Source: Piscirickettsiaceae bacterium (GTDB taxonomy: Bacteria > Pseudomonadota > Gammaproteobacteria > Thiomicrospirales > Thiomicrospiraceae). From it: a stretch of 12,841 nucleotides of DNA. The translations under genes were made by a program, and so were the position numbers. Each line of letters begins with the position of its first letter. Position 1 is the first letter of the stretch. The DNA lies in the NCBI GenBank assembly GCA_027019045.1, contig JALUXI010000150.1, positions 1 to 12,841 on the forward strand, given 5' to 3'. Below the pieces are notes generated by a model. That model did no database searches. It was not told the DNA's origin and saw only the letters and a list, made by a program, of their open reading frames with translations. Positions 7,895-12,841 of this stretch are shown here, one piece after another.

Positions 7895-9340
7895 TCATCC
7901 TTCTAACTTCAGCGTTTTCACCCAATCAACCCCTAACTCTTTTAACAGGCTAGGTTCTAATACTCCCTCTTCCAAAGAGACCTTTTTATCCAGTAAATGC
8001 ACCATCTGAATTAAAGTCTTCAGAGGTTCAAAGTCCTGCTTTTGTTTCAATTTTAATACCCAATCTGCACTCAACTGAATCGAATAAATACTGTCAGACT
8101 GTAGGGTACTTAAGCGGAAATTTTCATCATCCACTCCTTCCAGCATAAAAGTAAAACCTACATCAGAAAGGGCTTTGACAGTTTTTTGACACTCTTCACC
8201 CATAGATTCCCAGTCCAAAATAGGTGACTGAAGTACCACCTCATGGGTCTCGACTTGATGATGGGCGATAAACTGCTCCATTTTTTCCACCAAATCTTGT
8301 CGTTTCAACAGATAAGGCAACAGGGGTAAACTTACCCGCTGGCAATTTTTGCCACAATGCGCCGCATCCAAACTCTTTAAGCGATAAAATCCGCTGTCCA
8401 ATAACCAAAGACCCACTTGATCCGCATAACGACTTTTCTCCAGCTTATCCTGCCACATGGGTAATGCCTGCTGCTTCCAGCAGACAGAGAGCTGCAGCAT
8501 CTCCAATGCCGAACTAGCACTATCTAACTGCTCACAATGACAGCTCACCAACTCTGCCGCCTCAATGGCTCTTTCCAAATCCGCCACCTCGGCCACAAAT
8601 TTCTGGTACGGAGAGACATAATTGGCATCATAAAATACCATACGCCCTTTACCCTGCTCCTTGGCCACATATAACGCCTGATCTGCATGCTCAATCAGCT
8701 CAGATGCCGATCGACCCTCTTCTGGAAATCTCGCCACCCCCACACTGGTAGAAATTTTCACCGGCTTACCCGATAGCCAATAATCCCGGCTCACTTCCGA
8801 GATAATGCGGTTAGCCACCACTTCTATCACCTCTTTATCCGAGGTTTCGGGAATCAAAGCGACAAACTCATCTCCGCCCAAACGGAAGACCCAATCCTCA
8901 TCTCGTAAAGAAAAAATTAATCTCGCCGCCACATGCCGTAACAACTCATCACCCATCCGATGACCCAGCTGATCATTCACTGCTTTAAAGCCATCCAAAT
9001 CCAAAAACAACAAACTAAAATGACTCTCTTCATGGTGTGATGAAATCAGCAAAGCCTCCAACACCTCATCAAAATAAGCACGATTTGGCAAATGCGTTAA
9101 GGCATCATAATGGGCTTTTCGGAATAACTGCTGTTTTTCAACATCCACAACAGCGGACGAAGACTGTCCTCCCTGAACCTTTGCTTCTAAAAGTGACTGA
9201 ATACTTTGATCCGCTGCGGTCGAAAATCGACTTTTCAGCTGATTTAACACCGCCTCTGTTGAATATGACGCCTCATGGCGTACTTTTTCCTGAGGAACTG
9301 TTTTATCTAACAGCCCCTCCTCTGCGACCATCTCTACCAT
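7895..9340 (-). CDS. Diguanylate cyclase (GGDEF) with degenerate EAL domain
   Basis: Predicted cytoplasmic c-di-GMP synthase of 481 residues, with no transmembrane segment. A non-conserved N-terminus (1-70) leads to DALTHLPNR at 79-87, LDLDGFKAVND at 113-123 and an intact GGDEF at 155-159. RDED at 146-149 fits the inhibitory RxxD I-site, so product feedback is likely. From about 255 to 481 the sequence follows the EAL phosphodiesterase fold, but catalytic positions are lost. The EAL motif reads QLS, the usual DDFG is replaced by LEGV in GFTFMLEGVDDENFRLSTL (395-413), and the K-x-D segment reads IQLSADWV; EEGVLE near 457-462 still recalls the terminal EGVE. This domain is probably regulatory or a binding module. 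GAGGG seven bases before the ATG supports the start. The gene is divergent from purT. Confidence 0.9.
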   Translation of the reverse strand: MVEMVAEEGLLDKTVPQEKVRHEASYSTEAVLNQLKSRFSTAADQSIQSLLEAKVQGGQSSSAVVDVEKQQLFRKAHYDALTHLPNRAYFDEVLEALLISSHHEESHFSLLFLDLDGFKAVNDQLGHRMGDELLRHVAARLIFSLRDEDWVFRLGGDEFVALIPETSDKEVIEVVANRIISEVSRDYWLSGKPVKISTSVGVARFPEEGRSASELIEHADQALYVAKEQGKGRMVFYDANYVSPYQKFVAEVADLERAIEAAELVSCHCEQLDSASSALEMLQLSVCWKQQALPMWQDKLEKSRYADQVGLWLLDSGFYRLKSLDAAHCGKNCQRVSLPLLPYLLKRQDLVEKMEQFIAHHQVETHEVVLQSPILDWESMGEECQKTVKALSDVGFTFMLEGVDDENFRLSTLQSDSIYSIQLSADWVLKLKQKQDFEPLKTLIQMVHLLDKKVSLEEGVLEPSLLKELGVDWVKTLKLEG

Positions 9341-9355
9341 GGTTTTTCCCTCGTG

Positions 9356-9364
9356 TGATAGAAT
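9356..9364 (+). promoter_or_regulatory. Possible extended -10 promoter of purT
   Basis: TGATAGAAT at 9356-9364 contains TG-N-TAGAAT, an extended -10 form, with no convincing -35 element. It lies in the 88-bp gap between divergent purT and the GGDEF gene, about 65 bp before the purT start. Confidence 0.35.
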
Positions 9365-9428
9365 ATTTTTTACGCTATTTTGCGCTTATCACTCTCTAAG
9401 CAATTGTTATGCCAAAGGAATTAAATTT

Positions 9429-10619
9429 ATGCTCACTATCGGAACCCCTCTCTCTCCAACCGCCACCAAAGTGATGCTCTGTGGATCAGGTGAACTCGGT
9501 AAAGAAGTCGCTATTGAGTACCAAAGACTTGGCTTAGAAGTGATTGCCGTAGATCGCTACCCCAATGCCCCTGCAATGCAAGTCGCACACCGTAGCCATG
9601 TGATTGATATGTTGGACGGCGAAGCGTTAAAGGCTTTAATTTTGCAAGAACAGCCCGACTATATCGTGCCAGAGATTGAAGCCATTGCCACCGATGCTTT
9701 AGCTGAGTTGGAAGCAGAAGGGTTTAATGTCATCCCCACCGCCAAAGCGACACAACTGACCATGAACCGAGAAGGCATTCGTCGTTTGGCCGCAGAAGAA
9801 CTAGGCCTTAAAACCTCACCTTACGCCTTTGCCGACACTTGGGAAGACTTTCAAACCGCTGTCAAACAGATTGGTATTCCCTGTGTGGTCAAACCCATTA
9901 TGAGCTCTTCTGGAAAAGGGCAAAGTGTGATTCAATCCGAAGCCGACATTGAACAGGCTTGGCAATATGCACAAGAAGGCGGTCGAGCAGGCAAAGGCAA
10001 AGTGATCGTAGAAGGGTTTATTGATTTTGACTATGAAATCACCCTACTCACTATTCAACACAAAGATGGTATTGCCTTCTGCGAACCCATTGGACACCAC
10101 CAAGAAGATGGCGACTACCGCCAATCTTGGCAACCCCACCCCATGAGCCAAGCCGCCATCGAAAAAGCCCAAACCATGGCAAAGGCCGTCACCCAAGCTC
10201 TATGCGGTGAAACGGGTCGAGGGCTTTTTGGGGTTGAACTCTTTGTAAAAGAGGATGAGGTCATCTTTAGCGAAGTCTCACCTCGTCCCCACGACACAGG
10301 CATGGTCACCCTGATTTCACAAGACCTATCAGAGTTTGCCCTTCATGTGCGTGCCATCTTGGGATTACCCATCCCCAATATCACCCAACATGGTCCTTCC
10401 GCCTCCAGTGTCATTCTGCCCACAGGGGACAGTACCCAGACACAATACACCAATCTAGAAGCGGCACTTGCTGAACCTGATACCCAGCTTAGACTATTCG
10501 GCAAACCCGAAATTCACGGCCGCCGTCGAATGGGTGTTGCACTCGCCCGAGCAGCCAATATAGACGACGCCATCGCCAAAGCCAAACGCTCAGCCGAAGC
10601 GGTCAAAGTCATTTTCTAA
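9429..10619 (+). CDS. purT: Formate-dependent phosphoribosylglycinamide formyltransferase
   Basis: ATP-grasp enzyme that formylates glycinamide ribonucleotide using formate and ATP, an alternative to the folate-dependent PurN step of purine synthesis. The 396-residue product matches family length and resembles E. coli PurT throughout. It has GSGELGKE at 19-26, VDRYPNAPAMQVAHRSHVI at 41-59, and PEIEAIATD at 81-89. The ATP-binding MSSSGKGQ is at 158-165, and the metal-site strand EVIFSEVSPRPHDTGMV is at 277-293. ATG at 9429 is preceded by AAGGA nine bases upstream; a longer in-frame start at 9339 adds 30 unrelated residues and overlaps the divergent gene, so I rejected it. No terminator of canonical form follows, though the inverted repeat at 10669-10698 could act as one. 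Confidence 0.96.
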   Translation: MLTIGTPLSPTATKVMLCGSGELGKEVAIEYQRLGLEVIAVDRYPNAPAMQVAHRSHVIDMLDGEALKALILQEQPDYIVPEIEAIATDALAELEAEGFNVIPTAKATQLTMNREGIRRLAAEELGLKTSPYAFADTWEDFQTAVKQIGIPCVVKPIMSSSGKGQSVIQSEADIEQAWQYAQEGGRAGKGKVIVEGFIDFDYEITLLTIQHKDGIAFCEPIGHHQEDGDYRQSWQPHPMSQAAIEKAQTMAKAVTQALCGETGRGLFGVELFVKEDEVIFSEVSPRPHDTGMVTLISQDLSEFALHVRAILGLPIPNITQHGPSASSVILPTGDSTQTQYTNLEAALAEPDTQLRLFGKPEIHGRRRMGVALARAANIDDAIAKAKRSAEAVKVIF

Positions 10620-10648
10620 CCCCCTCTGTCAAAATTTTTTCACCCAAG

Positions 10649-10665
10649 TTGGCACACTCCCTGCT
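10649..10665 (+). promoter_or_regulatory. Sigma-54 (-24/-12) promoter
   Basis: TTGGCAC (10649-10655) and CTGCT (10661-10665) match YTGGCACG-N4-TTGCW, with GG and GC separated by the required 10 bp. Transcription should start near 10676, giving a leader of about 165 nt before the FliS-like gene. An enhancer-binding protein such as FleQ/FlrA would be needed, probably binding within the 3' end of purT; no such site was identified. Confidence 0.8.
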
Positions 10666-10668
10666 ATA

Positions 10669-10698
10669 TCGTCCTCAAACAATAAAACTTGAGGACGA
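10669..10698. promoter_or_regulatory. 10+10 bp perfect inverted repeat across the sigma-54 start site
   Basis: TCGTCCTCAA (10669-10678) is the exact reverse complement of TTGAGGACGA (10689-10698), with a 10-base A-rich spacer. Half-site centres are 20 bp apart, about two helical turns, as expected of a dimeric operator. The predicted start (about 10676) falls inside the left arm, so a sigma-54 transcript could not form the whole hairpin. On a purT readthrough transcript it could, but no T-run follows. Confidence 0.7.
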
Positions 10699-10699
10699 T

Positions 10700-10715
10700 T
10701 AAACAATATTGTTTA
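10700..10715. promoter_or_regulatory. 16-bp perfect palindrome TAAACAATATTGTTTA
   Basis: Entirely self-complementary and A/T-rich, lying just downstream of the inverted repeat and about 24-40 bp after the predicted sigma-54 start. It looks like a repressor operator. The binding protein is unknown. Confidence 0.6.
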
Positions 10716-10840
10716 GTCCCTCGCCGTTAACACACAAGGGAAAATCAGAGAGCTTTGCACAAGTGGAACGCGTTAGCTTTTTATCTGCGCAACCATCTCC
10801 TGTAAAGCGCTCATCAAACACCAACACAAGGGGAAAAACC

Positions 10841-11278
10841 ATGACAACCAATCTAAATGCACAAACACAACAACAAACCGCACCCCTGCTTCAAGAGTAT
10901 GTGCGTCAACAAGAAGTTGAGCAGGAGTTGGCTCAAAACCCAAATAAAACCATCTTGCTTTTATTACAAGGCGTGGTCGATAAAGGGAATCTAGCCAAAA
11001 TTTGCCATCAAAGCGAAGCTTGGGTCGAAAAAGGCTTCCATCTCGGTCGTATGACCACCATTCTGGATGCACTGCGTGACCGTCTTCACATGAGCCAAGA
11101 GACCCCTCTGGCTTACGATCTTGAAGAACTCTATCGTTATGCAGACCAATCGATTCAAGAAGCCGTATTTGAAAAAGATACCTTCTATCTAGACAGTGCG
11201 ATTGAAATTCTTTCTGAACTACGAGATGCCTGGCTAGAGATGATGCAACAGACTGGACAAATTCCAACCAACGCATAA
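10841..11278 (+). CDS. Orphan FliS-like flagellin chaperone
   Basis: Predicted cytoplasmic, all-helical protein of 145 residues. FliS binds newly made flagellin and prevents premature polymerisation before export. After a glutamine-rich N-terminus (1-20), NPNKTILLLLQGVVDKGNLAK (about 33-53) matches the FliS segment of the type '.P..L..MLYDGal..l..A'. EKGFHLGRMTTILDALRDRL then matches the 'K...is.ai.Ii..Lr.sL' helix, and LEELYRYADQSIQEAVFEKDTFYLDSAIEILSELRDAW the 'l..LY.Ym...L..an...d...ldEv..ll..lr.aW' ending. AGGGG seven bases before the ATG supports the start; a longer frame from 10709 lacks such a site and begins within the palindrome. The sigma-54 promoter upstream agrees with flagellar control. 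Usual neighbours fliC and fliD are absent here. A divergent, non-flagellar role remains possible. Confidence 0.72.
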   Translation: MTTNLNAQTQQQTAPLLQEYVRQQEVEQELAQNPNKTILLLLQGVVDKGNLAKICHQSEAWVEKGFHLGRMTTILDALRDRLHMSQETPLAYDLEELYRYADQSIQEAVFEKDTFYLDSAIEILSELRDAWLEMMQQTGQIPTNA

Positions 11279-11289
11279 CATTCTCCTCC

Positions 11290-11313
11290 CCTCCTCTCAT
11301 CTACGAGAGGAGG
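11290..11313 (+). terminator. Probable terminator after the FliS-like gene
   Basis: A perfect 9-bp stem pairs CCTCCTCTC (11290-11298) with GAGAGGAGG (11305-11313) around a 6-base loop, 12 bp after the stop codon. The following sequence (AATCCTTTATAAATT) is only weakly T-rich, so termination may be partial. Confidence 0.5.
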
Positions 11314-11380
11314 AATCCTTTATAAATTCAAATGGTTAAAATTATATTAGAAAACACTTAAAAAGTTTCTCAACAAGCTC

Positions 11381-11408
11381 TTGCTTTCAACCCTAAACCT
11401 GATATATT
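11381..11408 (+). promoter_or_regulatory. Sigma-70 promoter of rpoH
   Basis: TTGCTT (11381-11386), a 16-bp spacer and TATATT (11403-11408), the latter preceded by TGA as an extended -10. The start would lie near 11415, giving a leader of about 110 nt. No sigma-32 or sigma-E consensus was found in this gap. Confidence 0.6.
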
Positions 11409-11460
11409 TAACCCTCTCATTGTGATTGGCACTGCCATTCACGATGTCTCAGACTTAGCT

Positions 11461-11507
11461 TTCTATAAGTGGCGGCTTCATGTTCCACATGAAACCTGTT
11501 TATAGAA
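11461..11507 (+). promoter_or_regulatory. Two-part hairpin in the rpoH leader
   Basis: An outer 8-bp stem pairs TTCTATAA (11461-11468) with TTATAGAA (11500-11507). An inner 7-bp stem pairs TTCATGT (11477-11483) with ACATGAA (11487-11493) around a TCC loop, with some G-C and G-U pairs between. The structure ends six bases before the GGAGG of rpoH. In-frame ATGs at 11480 and 11489 lie within the inner stem. It may control rpoH translation, for instance as a thermosensor, or bind a protein as DNA; neither is shown. Confidence 0.5.
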
Positions 11508-11524
11508 CAATTTGGAGGCAAAAA

Positions 11525-12388
11525 ATGAATGAACTTGTTGTTAGAAACGCCGGTATGGATTTGGTGCCAGGCAAAAACCTCGACACCTATCTCCGTACCA
11601 TTCAATCATTTCCTCAGTTAAGTGCTGAACAAGAACGGGAATTGGCAGAAAGGTATTACTACCATAAGGACATGGATGCAGCGAGACAACTTGTGCTCTC
11701 TTCCCTGCGTTATGTCGTGCCAATCGCTCGCTCTTATAGTGGTTACGGCCTACCTTTAGCCGACCTGATTCAAGAGGGCAATATTGGGCTACTCAAAGCC
11801 ATCAAACGCTTTGATCCCAAAGAAAATGTCCGCTTGATGACCTTTGCTGTGCACTGGATTCGTGCAGAAATCAATGAATTCGTGATTCGTAACTGGCGGA
11901 TTGTCAAAACCGCCACCACCAAAGCCCAACGCAAACTGTTCTTCAAATTACGAGGGGCGAAAAAGTCACTCGAGTGGCTCAGCGACAAAGATGCCGATAC
12001 CGTTGCCAAAGATTTAGGCGTGACTCGAAAGGATGTACTAGAGATGGAAAGTCGCCTTTATGGGCGGGATCTTTCTGTCAACCTCTCCCCTGATGAAGAG
12101 GAAGAGGAAAATACACACTTTCCCGTCCTGGTCAGTGAGGAACTGGATCCAGAAAACGCACTGGCCAATGAAAGTGAAGCAGAATACCAGCAAAAGCTCA
12201 TGGCAAAAGCCTTAGCCGAGCTGGATGACCGCAGTCGAGACATTTTGCAGAAACGATGGTTAAATGATGAAAAAGTAGGCTTGAAAGAATTAGCCGAAAC
12301 CTATGGCGTTTCCATGGAACGCATTCGGCAAATTGAAAAACAAGCCATGAAAAAAATCAAAAAACGCATGGAAGAAGCAGCCGCCTAG
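11525..12388 (+). CDS. rpoH: Heat-shock sigma factor sigma-32
   Basis: RNA polymerase sigma factor that directs transcription of chaperone and protease genes during heat or protein-folding stress. The 287-residue product has region 2 with the core-binding segment DLIQEGNIGLLKAIKRFDP at 80-98 and the -10 recognition stretch VRLMTFAVHWIRAEINEFVIRNWRIVK at 102-128. QRKLFFKLR at 135-143 is the 'RpoH box' that distinguishes sigma-32 from other sigma-70 family members. Region 4.2 ends with a helix-turn-helix (GLKELAETYGVSMERIRQIEKQAMKKIKK, about 251-279). GGAGG seven bases before ATG 11525 marks the start; upstream in-frame ATGs at 11480 and 11489 have no ribosome site. It sits alone between the FliS-like gene and convergent aroB, with its own promoter and terminator. 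Confidence 0.97.
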   Translation: MNELVVRNAGMDLVPGKNLDTYLRTIQSFPQLSAEQERELAERYYYHKDMDAARQLVLSSLRYVVPIARSYSGYGLPLADLIQEGNIGLLKAIKRFDPKENVRLMTFAVHWIRAEINEFVIRNWRIVKTATTKAQRKLFFKLRGAKKSLEWLSDKDADTVAKDLGVTRKDVLEMESRLYGRDLSVNLSPDEEEEENTHFPVLVSEELDPENALANESEAEYQQKLMAKALAELDDRSRDILQKRWLNDEKVGLKELAETYGVSMERIRQIEKQAMKKIKKRMEEAAA

Positions 12389-12414
12389 AGACAGAAAGCT
12401 AGGTCTGTAACCAC

Positions 12415-12437
12415 CCCAGCTTTATGCTGGGTTTTTT
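12415..12437 (+). terminator. Intrinsic terminator of rpoH
   Basis: A stem CCCAGC (12415-12420) with GCTGGG (12426-12431), a TTTAT loop and a run of six T residues, 26 bp after the stop codon. On the minus strand no T-run follows, so it would not stop aroB transcription. Confidence 0.85.
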
Positions 12438-12443
12438 ATGCAA

Positions 12444-12457
12444 AGTTTTCGAAAACT
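12444..12457. repeat. 14-bp perfect palindrome between rpoH and aroB
   Basis: AGTTTTCGAAAACT lies just beyond the rpoH terminator, in the convergent gap. It has no T-run or spacer typical of a terminator, so its role is unknown. Confidence 0.35.
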
Positions 12458-12515
12458 CAGGCGAACTTGCCAACTTTTCTAAAATCCCCAGTCCTGCTCG
12501 GCAATTTGGCTAAAT

Positions 12516-12841
12516 TTAATCTAACCGCCACTCTTTTAAAGTGCGAATCAATAAATCTTCTGGCGTATCGCCCGTGATATAGGCTTTGCCAATCGCTTTG
12601 AGCAGCACCAGACGAATCACCCCTTTCTGCACTTTTTTATCTCCTGCCATCAGTTCCAGATACCGCTCAATCGGCATCTCTTCCAAGCTGGGTGGATAGA
12701 TGGGCAAGCGAGCTTCGGTAAAGGCTCGACCAATGCGTTCCACCGTCTCTGGACTCAAATCCCCCCGCAATTGTGAAAGATACGCCGCCTGCATGGTGCC
12801 TGCACTCACCCCTTCGCCATGCAGCCATTTGCCATACCCCA
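12516..12841 (-). CDS. aroB: 3-dehydroquinate synthase, C-terminal part (runs off the right edge)
   Basis: Second enzyme of the shikimate pathway, converting DAHP to 3-dehydroquinate with NAD and a divalent metal. Only the C-terminal 108 or so residues are in the window; the reading frame stays open to the right edge. The visible part begins GYGKWLHGEGVSAGTMQAA, with the conserved HGEx(V)xAG segment whose histidine helps bind the metal in the family. It continues with RYLELMAGDKKVQKGVIRLVLLKAIGKA, the typical DKK and RxVLLxxIGxA stretch. A GTG inside this frame at 12809 could be mistaken for a start, but similarity extends upstream of it. It is convergent with rpoH across a 127-bp gap, with no clear terminator of its own. 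Confidence 0.93.
   Translation of the reverse strand, partial: GYGKWLHGEGVSAGTMQAAYLSQLRGDLSPETVERIGRAFTEARLPIYPPSLEEMPIERYLELMAGDKKVQKGVIRLVLLKAIGKAYITGDTPEDLLIRTLKEWRLD

Overview
The window looks like chromosomal DNA from a gammaproteobacterium. Several proteins read closest to the gammaproteobacterial versions I know (TrmL, PurT, RpoH, and TyrS followed by a stable-RNA promoter, as in Pseudomonas). A periplasmic rhodanese, a TauE/SafE-type anion exporter and a class 1B-type dihydroorotate dehydrogenase would suit a sulfur-oxidising lineage such as Thiomicrospira/Hydrogenovibrio. That placement is inference from remembered families, not a database result. Most of the window is ordinary housekeeping sequence with short intergenic gaps.

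Layout. At the left edge, a strong rRNA-type promoter with an A/T-rich upstream tract (about 98-175, minus strand) fires leftward off the window. Upstream of it lie two DnaA-box-like sites and the minus-strand pair pyrD-tyrS (228-2373). pyrD starts at TTG, only 14 bp from the oppositely transcribed trmL, which is followed closely by a secreted SIMPL-domain protein (2388-3531). Next is a decayed umuC (3557-5114): its catalytic N-terminus is missing, it is interrupted by a 261-bp MITE-like element with terminal inverted repeats and a TTAAA duplication, and it carries an additional frameshift. Converging on it is a minus-strand pair, a secreted alpha/beta-hydrolase and a TSUP permease, joined by an ATGA stop/start overlap (5128-6677).

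The middle holds a periplasmic tandem rhodanese (6858-7769) and a bidirectional terminator. A diguanylate cyclase with a degenerate EAL domain (7895-9340, minus) follows, divergent from purT (9429-10619). After purT comes a textbook -24/-12 sigma-54 promoter, with a 10+10 bp inverted repeat across the predicted transcription start and a 16-bp perfect palindrome just downstream. These precede an orphan FliS-like flagellin-chaperone gene (10841-11278). rpoH (11525-12388) has a good sigma-70 promoter and a two-part hairpin ending just before its Shine-Dalgarno sequence. The 3' end of aroB enters from the right edge on the minus strand.

How the parts fit. pyrD-tyrS and the stable-RNA promoter share one direction, so tyrS transcripts could run into the RNA operon because no terminator is visible between them. 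trmL and the SIMPL gene are probably co-transcribed, as are the hydrolase and permease. The sigma-54/FliS locus and the c-di-GMP protein are both plausibly linked to motility, but they sit in separate transcription units. I see no CRISPR array, prophage, toxin-antitoxin pair or clear multi-gene defence system. The best leads are regulatory: the palindromic sigma-54 leader, the rpoH leader hairpin and the DnaA-box cluster beside the stable-RNA promoter.
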